The notes: a model not told the origin generated them from the sequence alone. DNA of 64,000 bases from Sphingomonas citricola (GCF_019429535.1 NZ_JAHXZM010000004.1:351324-415323); one strand, 5' to 3'; counted from the stretch's first letter, positions 1 to 9,889 are shown. A program made the numbers and translations.

Positions 1-983
1 TTGGTGATTGTCAGCCGCCCGGCGAGGTCGGTCGCGCCCGCGACGCCCGTTATTCGCGTGAAGCGGTATTCGTTGCCCGATTTCACCAGCCCGGCCCGCA
101 GGCGGTAGGTGCGCGTATGCGGGATCGCGACGTCGATGACCGCGAGCAGCGTCGACAGGTCGCGACCGCGCGCGCTGACCGACAGCGGCACGTTCTCGAT
201 ATCGGCGAGGCTGGGCAGCGTGCCCGACACGTCGACCGTGTTGCCCGCCGCGCGCATCGTCGCGATCAACTCGTTGCGGCCGCGGTTGACCGTGGCGTCG
301 GGCGACAGCAGCCGCGCGGTGACCGTGAACGGGGTCGAGCGAATCGTGCCGCCGCCGCGCACCCCCACCGCCTGCCCGATCCGCGCCTCGACCGAGCGGA
401 TCGTATCGACGTCGAGATCGGCGAGCAGCCGCATCCGCGGATCGCGGTAGCGCACCACTGTGCCCTTGACGGTGGCGCGGTCGATCCGAGGCAGTTCGAA
501 CGGCTTGCCGCCCTTCTTCTCGCTGAACGTCCAGGTATTGCGGTCGTGCGCCGCATTCCATTCGAGGTCGACCGCGCCGTTCGTCAGGTCGAGCCAGTAG
601 AGCCGCCGCCGCCCGAAGATCAGCGACAGTGGCGCGATGCGGGTGTCGATCCGGTCGGCGGCGAACAGGTCCGCCTTGGTCGCCCAGTCGGGATTGGCGA
701 TGCGCAGCTTCTCGGCATAGAATTTGATCTGGAACGGCGCGAAATAGAGCTGAAAGTCGCCGCCGACGCTCACCGGGCGGTGGACCATGCCACCGACGAT
801 CCGCTCGAACGGGTGTTTGAGGAAGCGGCCTTTGGTGATGAACAGCACCAGCCACACCGCGACGATCGCGACGACGATCCCGCCCAGCACGCGACGCACC
901 ACGCGTCGCCGACGCCGCGGGGGCGTCGCCGTGCCGGTTTCGTCGGTCGTCTGTTCCTCGCCCGCGGGTCGCGTGTCCGTCAT
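1..983 (-). CDS. AsmA family protein, N-terminal part (cut by window edge)
   Basis: Reading the minus strand from an ATG at 983 gives an uninterrupted frame to base 1, about 327 residues, so the C-terminus lies outside the window. A cytoplasmic basic stretch (PPRRRRRVVRRV) precedes one hydrophobic segment at about residues 34-50, followed by a periplasmic region with the AsmA-type layout (ADLFAADRIDTRIAPLSLIFGRR, then LYWLDLTNGAVDLEWN). AsmA-like proteins are inner-membrane anchored and are implicated in outer-membrane lipid transport or biogenesis. The gene is divergent from rpmI. The family call rests on topology and the recognisable N-terminal domain; the exact subfamily is uncertain. Confidence 0.8.
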   Translation of the reverse strand, partial: MTDTRPAGEEQTTDETGTATPPRRRRRVVRRVLGGIVVAIVAVWLVLFITKGRFLKHPFERIVGGMVHRPVSVGGDFQLYFAPFQIKFYAEKLRIANPDWATKADLFAADRIDTRIAPLSLIFGRRRLYWLDLTNGAVDLEWNAAHDRNTWTFSEKKGGKPFELPRIDRATVKGTVVRYRDPRMRLLADLDVDTIRSVEARIGQAVGVRGGGTIRSTPFTVTARLLSPDATVNRGRNELIATMRAAGNTVDVSGTLPSLADIENVPLSVSARGRDLSTLLAVIDVAIPHTRTYRLRAGLVKSGNEYRFTRITGVAGATDLAGRLTIT

Positions 984-1089
984 AACGGGAACGCAACCGC
1001 CCGGTCTGATGCTTGGTTGCATGAACGGGCGCGCACGGCGGGGGCGTTGCATTCGGGCGACGACACCGCTAAGGCGCGCGGCTTCACGA

Positions 1090-1149
1090 GAACGTGACGC
1101 TATGGACGGCCCGGCCAACTGGGGCTGCCGCGGCTGTCTGGTCACGTTC
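1090..1149 (+). promoter_or_regulatory. Candidate structured leader of rpmI-rplT
   Basis: GAACGTGAC at 1090-1098 is perfectly complementary to GTCACGTTC at 1141-1149, enclosing a 42-nt GC-rich segment that can fold further. The element ends 6 nt before the rpmI Shine-Dalgarno (AAAGGA, 1156-1161). L20 is known to autoregulate rpmI-rplT through mRNA leaders in other bacteria; that this leader does so is inference. Confidence 0.4.
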
Positions 1150-1166
1150 CAACCGAAAGGACCAAA

Positions 1167-1370
1167 ATGCCCAAGCTCAAGACCAAGAGCGGCGTCAAAA
1201 AGCGCTTCAAGCTCACCGCGACTGGCAAGATCAAGCACGGCGTCGCTGGCAAGCGCCACCGCCTGATCAGCCACAACGCGAAGTACATCCGTCAGAACCG
1301 CGGCACCACCGTGCTGTCGAAGGCCGACACGGCGACCGTGAAGGCCTGGGCTCCCTACGGCCTGAACTGA
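1167..1370 (+). CDS. rpmI: 50S ribosomal protein L35
   Basis: The 67-residue basic protein starts [14 protein letters not shown] and continues with the conserved [14 protein letters not shown] segment, full length for bacterial L35, a component of the large ribosomal subunit. The ATG at 1167 follows AAAGGA (1156-1161) with 5-nt spacing. rplT begins 17 nt downstream, so the two are co-transcribed. infC, the usual upstream neighbour, is not adjacent here, and pheS does not follow rplT, so the classical infC-rpmI-rplT-pheS cluster is split in this genome. Confidence 0.98.
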   Translation: MPKLKTKSGVKKRFKLTATGKIKHGVAGKRHRLISHNAKYIRQNRGTTVLSKADTATVKAWAPYGLN

Positions 1371-1387
1371 GCGAGAAGGACTAGCAT

Positions 1388-1762
1388 ATGGCACGCGTCA
1401 AGCGGGGCGTAACCACTCGCGCCAAGCACAAGAACATTCTGGAACAGGCCAAGGGTTACCGCGGCCGTCGCAAGAACACGATCCGCGTCGCGCGGCAGGC
1501 GGTCGAGAAGGCCGGCCAGTACGCGTATCGCGACCGCAAGGTGAAGAAGCGCACCTTCCGCGGCCTGTGGATCCAGCGCATCAACGCCGGCGTCCGCGCC
1601 GAGGGTCTGACCTACAGCCAGTTCATGCACGGGCTGAAGCTGGCGGGCGTCGAACTCGACCGGAAGGTCCTGGCCGACATCGCGATGCACGAGGGCGAGG
1701 CCTTCTCCGCGATCATCGCGCAGGCGAAGGCGGCATTGCCGGAGCAGCAGCAGGCCGCCTGA
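1388..1762 (+). CDS. rplT: 50S ribosomal protein L20
   Basis: The 124-residue protein begins [18 protein letters not shown] and contains the [28 protein letters not shown] pattern of L20, a primary assembly protein that binds 23S rRNA early and can repress its own operon. The start is preceded by GAGAAGGA. It is the last gene of the rpmI-rplT pair: a strong intrinsic terminator begins 27 nt after its stop. Length and sequence are ordinary for the family. Confidence 0.98.
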   Translation: MARVKRGVTTRAKHKNILEQAKGYRGRRKNTIRVARQAVEKAGQYAYRDRKVKKRTFRGLWIQRINAGVRAEGLTYSQFMHGLKLAGVELDRKVLADIAMHEGEAFSAIIAQAKAALPEQQQAA

Positions 1763-1789
1763 TCGGGCACTTGCCGTTGAACGATTGAA

Positions 1790-1822
1790 GGCGTCGGTGG
1801 AGCGATCCACCGGCGCCTTTTT
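1790..1822 (+). terminator. Intrinsic terminator after rplT
   Basis: GGCGTCGGTGGA (1790-1801) pairs with TCCACCGGCGCC (1806-1817), 12 bp with one G-U, around a GCGA loop, followed directly by TTTTT (1818-1822). Confidence 0.92.
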
Positions 1823-1868
1823 CGTTGTGCCGGTCGCTTCGGCGATATGCGTCAGAGCTGACCTCGCT

Positions 1869-1897
1869 CGTCATCCCGGAGTAGATCGGGGATGACG
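1869..1897. repeat. REP-like intergenic palindrome
   Basis: CGTCATCCC (1869-1877) and GGGATGACG (1889-1897) form a perfect 9-bp inverted repeat around an 11-nt centre. GTCATCCC...GGGATGAC palindromes of this type recur between genes in many proteobacterial genomes, including sphingomonads; that this is one of them is inference, since only one copy is in the window. It sits between convergent transcription units. Confidence 0.5.
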
Positions 1898-1974
1898 GTG
1901 CCTTCGCTGGTCTCCAGACGCGCCGGATCGCGTCCGCGGCGACGAGCCCCAGTGATAGCGGCACAACGCGCCCG

Positions 1975-2265
1975 TCATCGCGCGGTGGACGTGTCATCCT
2001 CCACCGCCTGCGCGCGCGCTTCGGTCGCCGCATCGGCCGCGCCGGTGTCGAGCCCGGTGTCGATCGGATTGGCCGCATTGGTGCCGCCCGTGCTCGTCGC
2101 CGCAGAAGCTGCCGCGGCATCGGCGGCGTCCTGCCCGCCCATGCCGCCGCCGCCGCCCGCGTCGCTGCCGGCGATACCGCCGGTGTCGCGCAGCACGTTA
2201 GCCGCGGTCGCGTCGTCGCGTGCGTCTTGGCCGATATCGTCGCGTGCTACCTTCGGGTCGGTCAT
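1975..2265 (-). CDS. Small Ala/Gly/Asp-rich hypothetical protein
   Basis: The 96-residue protein starts MTDPKVARDDIGQDARDDA and is dominated by Ala, Asp, Gly and Thr, with a GGGGGMGG run. I do not recognise the family. It has no signal peptide or membrane segment and is probably disordered and acidic. The start at 2265 is chosen because AAGGAG lies exactly 6 nt upstream; the ATG at 2271 would abut that site. It is divergent from the desaturase gene at 2339. Proteins of this composition occur in sphingomonads as small conserved hypotheticals; no function can be assigned. Confidence 0.6.
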   Translation of the reverse strand: MTDPKVARDDIGQDARDDATAANVLRDTGGIAGSDAGGGGGMGGQDAADAAAASAATSTGGTNAANPIDTGLDTGAADAATEARAQAVEDDTSTAR

Positions 2266-2338
2266 CGCCATCTCCTTGTTTTCACGCGGTGAACGAGCGG
2301 GATGGGCGGATGATCCGCGATCGGCTACACGCTTCGCC

Positions 2339-3160
2339 ATGTCCGCGCTGTCGATCATCGCCGCCGTCACGCTTTCCGCCGTCGCGATGACGCTGATCGT
2401 CGGCGTGCGCTATCTCGTCACCTCGGCAGGCTTCGCGCTCGCGACCAGGTTCAAGCACCCCGGCCTCTACACCGGGCTCGATCCGCAGATCAGGCGCGAG
2501 ATCTGGTGGAGCCTTGTCTCCGCCGCGATCTACGGCATCCCCGCGGGCGTTCTCGCCTGGGGGTGGGAGCGGCACGGCTGGACCCGCGTCTACCGCGACG
2601 TGCACGATTTTCCGTTGTGGTACCTGCCCGTGTCGGTGTTCGCGTACCTGTTCCTCCACGACACCTGGTTCTACTGGACGCACCGCTGGATGCACCGGCC
2701 CGAGCCGTTCAAGCTCGCGCACGCGGTCCACCATGCCAGCCGCCCGCCAACCGCCTGGGCGGCGATGGCGTTTCACCCGATCGAGGCGCTGACCGGCGCT
2801 GTGGTAATTCCGCTACTGGTGCTGTTGATTCCGATCCACGTCGCGGGCCTCGGCTTGGTGCTGACGATCATGACCGTTATGGGTGTGACCAACCATATGG
2901 GGTGGGAGATATTCCCCCGGTTCATGTGGCGGGGGGTAGTGGGGCGCTGGCTGATCACGGCCAGCCATCATCAGCGTCACCACGAGCGTTATGGGTGCAA
3001 TTATGGGCTTTATTTCCGGTTCTGGGACCGGGTGTGCGGCACCGACGGCGGTGTCGGCGACTTCACCCGCGCGCATGCCAAGGCGCAGGAACGCACGCGT
3101 CGCGGCACTGGCGGGGGCCACGTTGCTGCTGATCGGGGCGGCGCCGGTCGCGTCGCTTGA
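2339..3160 (+). CDS. Sterol desaturase / fatty acid hydroxylase family membrane protein
   Basis: This 273-residue integral membrane protein has the three histidine clusters of the membrane di-iron hydroxylase superfamily: HDTWFYWTHRWMH, then HAVHH, then HHQRHH near residues 210-220. The ligands needed for a di-iron centre are therefore present. Family members hydroxylate or desaturate lipids, sterols or carotenoids; the substrate here is unknown. The ATG at 2339 is chosen because hydrophobic sequence begins at once, although the frame is open upstream. The last 86 nt overlap the following DUF2141 gene in another frame, implying translational coupling. Confidence 0.85.
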   Translation: MSALSIIAAVTLSAVAMTLIVGVRYLVTSAGFALATRFKHPGLYTGLDPQIRREIWWSLVSAAIYGIPAGVLAWGWERHGWTRVYRDVHDFPLWYLPVSVFAYLFLHDTWFYWTHRWMHRPEPFKLAHAVHHASRPPTAWAAMAFHPIEALTGAVVIPLLVLLIPIHVAGLGLVLTIMTVMGVTNHMGWEIFPRFMWRGVVGRWLITASHHQRHHERYGCNYGLYFRFWDRVCGTDGGVGDFTRAHAKAQERTRRGTGGGHVAADRGGAGRVA

Positions 3161-3515
3161 CGTCGGGATCGATCACGTCCGCTCGGCCAAGGGGCTGCTG
3201 CGCGTCTGCCTGACCGCGGACCCGGAAAACTTCCCCTCGTGCGTCGATGACAAGGATGCGGTGACGCGCAACGTGTCCGCCAGCACGCACGGGCTGCGCT
3301 TCACCGGGCTGCCGTACGGCAATTACGCGGTGGCGGTGATCCACGACGAAAACGGCAACGCGAAGCTCGATACGTTCGCAGGGATCCCGCGCGAAGGCTT
3401 CGGTTTCTCGCGCAACCCGCCGATCCGGTTCGGCGCGCCGCGCTTTTCCGCCGCGCGCTTCGCGGTGACGGGTGATGCACAACGGCAACAGATCGGCATG
3501 CGCTACATGCTGTAG
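3075..3515 (+). CDS. DUF2141 family secreted protein
   Basis: This is a 146-residue protein with a Sec signal peptide (MPRRRNARVAALAGATLLLIGAA...). The mature domain has the DUF2141 hallmarks: a GLLRVCLT strand, the FTGLPYGNYAVAVIHDENGN core, then a FGFSRN segment. Members are small periplasmic beta-sandwich proteins of unknown function. The start lies inside the 3' end of the desaturase-family gene (86-nt overlap), so the two are probably co-translated; DUF2141 genes near lipid or carotenoid enzymes suggest a linked envelope role, which is inference. Confidence 0.8.
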   Translation: MPRRRNARVAALAGATLLLIGAAPVASLDVGIDHVRSAKGLLRVCLTADPENFPSCVDDKDAVTRNVSASTHGLRFTGLPYGNYAVAVIHDENGNAKLDTFAGIPREGFGFSRNPPIRFGAPRFSAARFAVTGDAQRQQIGMRYML

Positions 3516-3580
3516 TGCAATGCGGCGGACACAAAGCCGTAAACGCTCGTTCACGCGGGCAGATCAAAGGGGAAATTTCT

Positions 3581-4489
3581 GTGTTCGCTGCCCGTCCTGC
3601 CGCCCGTCCTTCGTCCGCCAACCCGGTCCGCCGCATCGCGCTGACGATCGCCGCGGCCTCGTCGCTCGCCGCCGTGCCCACACTTGCGCAGACCAACCCG
3701 GTCGATCCGAACGGCCCGCCGACGCCGCTCGTCACCGGCGACACCGTGACCGTCGCGGTCGCGGGCGCGTGGCTGCCCGATTACGAAGGGTCGAACGATT
3801 ATTCGCTGACCCCCGGACCCGCGGCGATCGGCACGCTCGGCGGCATCTCGTTCCAGGTGCTCGGCAACCGCGCCTCGGTCGATCTGATCGCCGACGCGCC
3901 GACCTCGCGCTGGGATTTCCAGGCCGGGCCGGTCGGGCTCGTCAATTTCAACCGCACCAGCCGCAAGGGCATCGACGATCCCCGCGTCAAGGCGCTGCCG
4001 ACCACGTCGACGGCACTCGAGCTCGGCGGCTATCTCGGCATTGGCAAGAGCGGCATCATCACCAGCGACTATGACAAGCTGTCGGTCGCGGTCAGCTACC
4101 GCTACGACGTGACCGGCGTCCACGACAGCGGCGTGCTCCAGCCCTCGGTCAGCTATTACACCCCGCTCAGCCTCAAGTCGGCGGTCGGCATCTTTGCCTC
4201 GGCGGAGAAAGTCGAGCGCGCTTACGGCCGCACCTATTTCGACGTCCGGCCGCAGGATGTCGCGACAAGTGGCCTCCCCGCGTTCCGCACGCGCGGCGGG
4301 TGGAAGAACTACGTCGTCGGGTTCGCGGGCACCTATGCGCTGACCGGCGACCTGCTCCACGGCTTCAAGGTGATCGCGGGCGGCACTTACAAGCGGATGC
4401 TCAACGACTTCGGCGACACCCCGATCGTCAGCATCGCGGGCTCGCGCAACCAGTGGCTCGGCGCGGTCGGCATCGGCTACACCTTCTGA
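3581..4489 (+). CDS. MipA/OmpV family outer-membrane protein
   Basis: The 302-residue protein has a signal peptide ending near AAVPTLAQ, followed by a beta-barrel pattern. The LPDYEGSNDY motif early in the mature part and the terminal aromatic GAVGIGYTF are typical of MipA/OmpV proteins, outer-membrane barrels that scaffold murein enzymes or act as porins. A GTG start at 3581 is chosen because AAAGGGGA (3566-3573) lies 7 nt upstream; no better start has a ribosome site. It stands alone, between the DUF2141 gene and the ferritin-like pair. Confidence 0.88.
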   Translation: MFAARPAARPSSANPVRRIALTIAAASSLAAVPTLAQTNPVDPNGPPTPLVTGDTVTVAVAGAWLPDYEGSNDYSLTPGPAAIGTLGGISFQVLGNRASVDLIADAPTSRWDFQAGPVGLVNFNRTSRKGIDDPRVKALPTTSTALELGGYLGIGKSGIITSDYDKLSVAVSYRYDVTGVHDSGVLQPSVSYYTPLSLKSAVGIFASAEKVERAYGRTYFDVRPQDVATSGLPAFRTRGGWKNYVVGFAGTYALTGDLLHGFKVIAGGTYKRMLNDFGDTPIVSIAGSRNQWLGAVGIGYTF

Positions 4490-4674
4490 CGCTCATCGAG
4501 CCGGCTCGACGCGCGGGCCGGTTCACCGGGCGGGCCGGTAACCACCGAATCGTATTGCCCGGCCACGCCGCGTTTGCACCCGCCTTCACCTGCGCCTATC
4601 GCTGCACGCGAGTCATCTGCGCGAAAGCTTCGCTGCGGCAGAGACGTGTAGGGTCGAGTGGAAGGATGCAGGCG

Positions 4675-5712
4675 ATGGGCGAAGGCGAACTGATCGAGGC
4701 GCTCGACGCACGGGTGAAGCGGCGCGAGGAGCGGCGCGCGTTCTTCGGCCAGGCGCTCGGCGCCGCGGCGCTGGGCGGCGCGATGATGACCACCGGCCGG
4801 GCCGCCGCGCAATCCGCGACGCCGACCCCCACGCCGTCGCCCACCGCCACCGCGACGACCGCGTTCGGCACCTCCGATTATCTCAACTTCGCGCTCAACC
4901 TCGAATATCTCGAGGCGAACTTCTACGCGTTCGCGACCACCGGCGCGGCGATTGCCTCGACGCTCGCGGGCGGGATCACCACCGCGGGCGCGCAGGGTGC
5001 GGCGACCGGCGGGCGCGCGGTCAACTTCACCGATCCCGTCGTCGCGCAATTTGCGCGCGAGATCGCGGCGGACGAACTCGCGCACGTCACCTTCCTCCGC
5101 TCCAGCATCGGGTCGCTCACCGTGGCGCAGCCCGCGATCGACCTGAGCCCCGCGGGTGCCTTCACCGCCGCGGCGCGCGCCGCCGGGCTGGTGGGTTCGA
5201 CCGCGACCTTCGATCCCTACGCCAGCGACGAGAATTTCCTGCTCGCCTCGTTCCTGTTCGAGGACGTCGGCGTCACCGCCTACAAATCGACCACCGCGCT
5301 CCTCACCTCGACGCTGCGCGAGGCGGCGCAGGGCATCCTGGCGGTGGAGGCGTATCACGCGGCGATGATCCGCACGACCTTGTACCGCAAGGGCATCCAG
5401 ACGCCGTCGCTCGGGCTGATCGAGGCGGCGCAGAAGCTGTCGGACGCGCGCGATCTGCTCGACGGCACGGTGACCGAGAACCTGACGCTCGGCTACGCGC
5501 CCGACGACGATCAGGGGATCACGCCGACGACCAACGCGGCGGGCGAGACGGTCTCCAACATCGTGCCGCTCAACAGCAACGGACTCGCCTACAGCCGGAC
5601 GAGCGACCGCGTGCTCAACATCCTGTACCTCAACCGGGCAGCGGTGACGTCGGGCGGGTTCTTCCCCGCGGGCGTCAACGGCGCGATCAAGACCAGCGCC
5701 GCCGCGACTTGA
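4675..5712 (+). CDS. Tat-type ferritin-like domain protein (copy 1)
   Basis: This 345-residue exported protein has a Tat-like signal (EERRAFFG near residues 19-25, then a hydrophobic Ala/Gly stretch ending AAAQ) and a Pro-Thr linker (about 49-60). A ferritin-like four-helix domain follows with all di-iron ligands visible: E77/E80 in LEYLE, ExxH at 134-137, E196 in FEDVG and ExxH at 225-228. The family (Ferritin_2, related to desiccation-associated proteins) may bind iron or protect against oxidative damage; its role here is unknown. Start 4675 is favoured by GGAAGG (4660-4665); 4666 is possible. A paralogue follows 64 nt downstream. Confidence 0.85.
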   Translation: MGEGELIEALDARVKRREERRAFFGQALGAAALGGAMMTTGRAAAQSATPTPTPSPTATATTAFGTSDYLNFALNLEYLEANFYAFATTGAAIASTLAGGITTAGAQGAATGGRAVNFTDPVVAQFAREIAADELAHVTFLRSSIGSLTVAQPAIDLSPAGAFTAAARAAGLVGSTATFDPYASDENFLLASFLFEDVGVTAYKSTTALLTSTLREAAQGILAVEAYHAAMIRTTLYRKGIQTPSLGLIEAAQKLSDARDLLDGTVTENLTLGYAPDDDQGITPTTNAAGETVSNIVPLNSNGLAYSRTSDRVLNILYLNRAAVTSGGFFPAGVNGAIKTSAAAT

Positions 5713-5776
5713 CGCGCGCGCCGCGACGCGCGGCTCGACCCTGCCCGATCCTTCTCGCATAAAGTGCCCTGATCCC

Positions 5777-6889
5777 ATGACCGACCTCATGACCGATCCC
5801 GAACTCGCCCAGACGATCCTGTCCGCCGCGGCCGATCGCCGTGCCGAGCGCCGCCGCTTCATCAAGCTGGCGAGCGGCGGCGTCGCGGTCGCGGGCGGCC
5901 TGTCGCTGCTCGCCGCGTGCGGGGGCGGGGACAGCAACCCGGCGCCGTCCCCCACGCCGACGCCCACCCCGACGCCGTCGGCCAGCAGCATCGCGGCCGA
6001 GGTCGATGTGCTCAATTTCGCGCTCCAGCTCGAATATCTCGAAGCGCAATTCTACGCTTACGCCGCGACCGGCGCGGGCCTGCCCGCCAACCTGCTGACC
6101 GGTACGGGCACGCAGGGCGCGGTCACCGGGGGGCGGCGCGTCGCCTTCACCGATCCGATCGTCGCTGCCTACGCGCGCGAGATCGCGGCGGACGAGGTCG
6201 CGCACGTCACCTTCCTGCGCTCGGTGCTCGGCAGTGCGGCGGTGGCGATGCCCGCGATCAACATCGACGGCAGCGCGACCGGCGCGTTCAGCACCGCGGC
6301 GCGCGCCGCCGGGCTGATCGCCGCGGGCGGATCGTTCGATCCTTATGCTAATGACGAGAATTTCCTGCTCGGCGCGTTCATCTTCGAGGATGTCGGCGTC
6401 ACCGCGTACAAGGGCGCGTCGGCGACGCTGATCTATACCGCGGGCTATCAGGAAGTGACCGCCGGACTGCTCGCGGCCGAGGCCTATCACGCCGGGCTGA
6501 TCCGCACGACGCTCTACCAGAAGGGGCTGGCGACCCCGTCGCTGCGCTCGGGCGCCGACGCGATCTCCAACGCGCGCGACGTGCTCGACGGCGTGCAGGC
6601 GACCTCGACCGCGACGCCGACGCCCACTCCCACGCCGACCGCGACCGAAACGGGCCTGCCGAGCGGCGTCGACAGCCGCGATCTCGACCAGGGCATCTCG
6701 CCCGCGACCAACGCGTCGGGCCAGCTCGTCTCGAATGTCGTTCCCGCGGACGCCAACGGCATCGCGTTCAGCCGCACCGTCGGCCAGGTGCTCAACATCG
6801 CGTTCCTCAACAACGACGCGGTGAAGGTCGGCGGCTTCTTCCCCTCGGGCGTCAACGGCAATCTGACGACCAGCGCCAAAAGCAACTGA
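5777..6889 (+). CDS. Tat-type ferritin-like lipoprotein (copy 2)
   Basis: This 370-residue paralogue of the preceding gene has a clearer Tat motif (ERRRFIKL, residues 24-31) followed by a lipobox, LAAC, with Cys48, so it is predicted to be exported folded and lipidated. A (PT)n linker spans about 57-68. Ligands match copy 1: E86/E89, ExxH at 140-143, E204, ExxH at 235-238. Unlike copy 1 it has a second PTPTPTPT insertion at about 281-288 near the C-terminus. The MTD start at 5777 could instead be 5789. The tandem arrangement points to duplication and possibly a shared extracytoplasmic metal-binding role. Confidence 0.87.
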   Translation: MTDLMTDPELAQTILSAAADRRAERRRFIKLASGGVAVAGGLSLLAACGGGDSNPAPSPTPTPTPTPSASSIAAEVDVLNFALQLEYLEAQFYAYAATGAGLPANLLTGTGTQGAVTGGRRVAFTDPIVAAYAREIAADEVAHVTFLRSVLGSAAVAMPAINIDGSATGAFSTAARAAGLIAAGGSFDPYANDENFLLGAFIFEDVGVTAYKGASATLIYTAGYQEVTAGLLAAEAYHAGLIRTTLYQKGLATPSLRSGADAISNARDVLDGVQATSTATPTPTPTPTATETGLPSGVDSRDLDQGISPATNASGQLVSNVVPADANGIAFSRTVGQVLNIAFLNNDAVKVGGFFPSGVNGNLTTSAKSN

Positions 6890-6994
6890 GGCGCCGCGCG
6901 CGCGGGCGGTGGTCGATCCGCCCGCGGATCGCGTCGCCGCCCGACGCGCCCACCGAATCGCTCTTTTCCTCGCGCCATCGGCGCGCTTATACTG

Positions 6995-9092
<2,098 letters not shown>

Positions 9093-9099
9093 GCGGCGA

Positions 9100-9127
9100 G
9101 CGGCCCCGCGCAGGTACGCGGGGCCGC
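9100..9127 (+). terminator. Hairpin terminator after thiC
   Basis: GCGGCCCCGCG (9100-9110) pairs perfectly with CGCGGGGCCGC (9117-9127), loop CAGGTA, 8 nt after the thiC stop. The following TGCCTTAT is only moderately T-rich. Confidence 0.7.
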
Positions 9128-9139
9128 TGCCTTATCCCA

Positions 9140-9313
9140 TTACGCGTAGCGGATCAGTTTCCAGATCACTGCCGCGCCATTGTACGGCGGCATGCGGTTG
9201 CCTTTCGCGATCGGCGCCGTGGTCGACGGCGTACTTTATGCTTGCCAGACGCCTGACTCCGGGCAGCTCTCACCAGTCCGAGCAGTCGTGCCGATTGGTT
9301 TGCGCATGTTCAT
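9140..9313 (-). pseudogene. Small conserved-looking protein gene interrupted by an in-frame TAA
   Basis: A 58-codon frame runs from ATG 9313 to TAA 9140 on the minus strand, with AGGAG 9 nt upstream (9323-9327). Codon 26 (9236-9238) is TAA. Before it the product reads MNMRKPIGTTARTGESCP then ESGVWQA; after it, in the same frame, STPSTTAPIAKGNRMPPYNG then AAVIWKLIRYA. The two halves read as one coherent small protein with a CPxSGxW...PPYNG...W layout, somewhat like short YjzC-type proteins; I cannot name the family securely. It is either a recent nonsense mutation, a sequencing error or readthrough. The MNM start could also be the second Met. Confidence 0.55.
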
Positions 9314-9363
9314 GGTACGGTTCTCCTCAAGATCGATCTCGCCCCCGGCACCACGAGGCTCGG

Positions 9364-9392
9364 TTGACCATCAAGTTTCAGTCCACTAGATC
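9364..9392 (+). promoter_or_regulatory. Sigma-70-like promoter of candidate small RNA
   Basis: TTGACC (9364-9369), a 17-nt spacer, then TAGATC (9387-9392). The -10 resembles the TAGATG of the promoter at the right edge of the window. It fires away from the interrupted small gene on the other strand. Confidence 0.55.
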
Positions 9393-9397
9393 ACGCG

Positions 9398-9469
9398 CGC
9401 TTGCAACGAGCGCGAGGTGGGCGGTGCCTTCCTCGTTCGGGGCCGTCGGTAGGACGGCGGCCCCTTTTT
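9398..9469 (+). ncRNA. Candidate small regulatory RNA, about 72 nt
   Basis: A promoter (9364-9392) and an intrinsic terminator (9439-9469) bracket a segment without a credible reading frame. The predicted transcript starts near 9398 and begins with a hairpin, CGCGCT/AGCGCG around TGCAACG, then a G-rich single-stranded part and the terminator stem. I do not recognise a known RNA family. Start site is estimated from the -10 position. Confidence 0.5.
9439..9469 (+). terminator. Intrinsic terminator of the candidate small RNA
   Basis: GGGGCCGTC and GACGGCGGCCCC can form a GC-rich stem (with a small bulge) around GGTAG, followed by TTTTT (9465-9469). No plus-strand gene other than the candidate small RNA precedes it. 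Confidence 0.75.
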
Positions 9470-9889
9470 CGATCTCCGCCATGAACATTGCTGCTCATAT
9501 CGTCGATTAGCCCCACGAGGCGGGGGAGTCGCTTGCACACGTTTATTAGAGCCCTCGAATACGGGGCGATCCGCCGCGGATGCGGGGGAGCGATTCGTCG
9601 TGTGCTCAACAAGCATACCGATATTGCAGATACCGCCAAGCGGATTCTACTCCCGTACCCTCCAATACGTTCGGGCACATTGTAGGTGCTGCTTCGGTGA
9701 TATTCCTGCTCTAAGGCCAAGTTCCGTCAAGTAAGCATTTGCACAGGCTACAGCTTGCCGAGAGGACGGAGCGCGACAGAATAAGTGATCCGATGTGGCA
9801 TAGCTCTGGAAGATAACGCCGCGGCGAAGCCGCGTCGTCAGTCGACGCTTTGCGTCGCTGGCCGGGCGTGTTGCTCTTGCTAAATAGCG
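9470..9889. other. Non-coding stretch between small RNA and tRNA-Gly
   Basis: I see no convincing gene here. Base composition is less GC-rich than the flanks, and the open frames have no recognisable protein character. Two short perfect hairpins are present: CGCGGC-GAA-GCCGCG (9820-9834) and CGACGC-TTT-GCGTCG (9843-9857). The stretch faces the 3' end of tRNA-Gly, a common integration site, so it may be an eroded remnant, but no attachment repeat or integrase is visible. Confidence 0.4.

Noticed and set aside
4477..6015. Long minus-strand open frame (over 500 codons) opposite the ferritin-like genes
   Set aside because: GC-rich codon shadow: low-complexity Arg/Ala/Gly translation, whereas the plus strand encodes ferritin-like proteins with all ligands.
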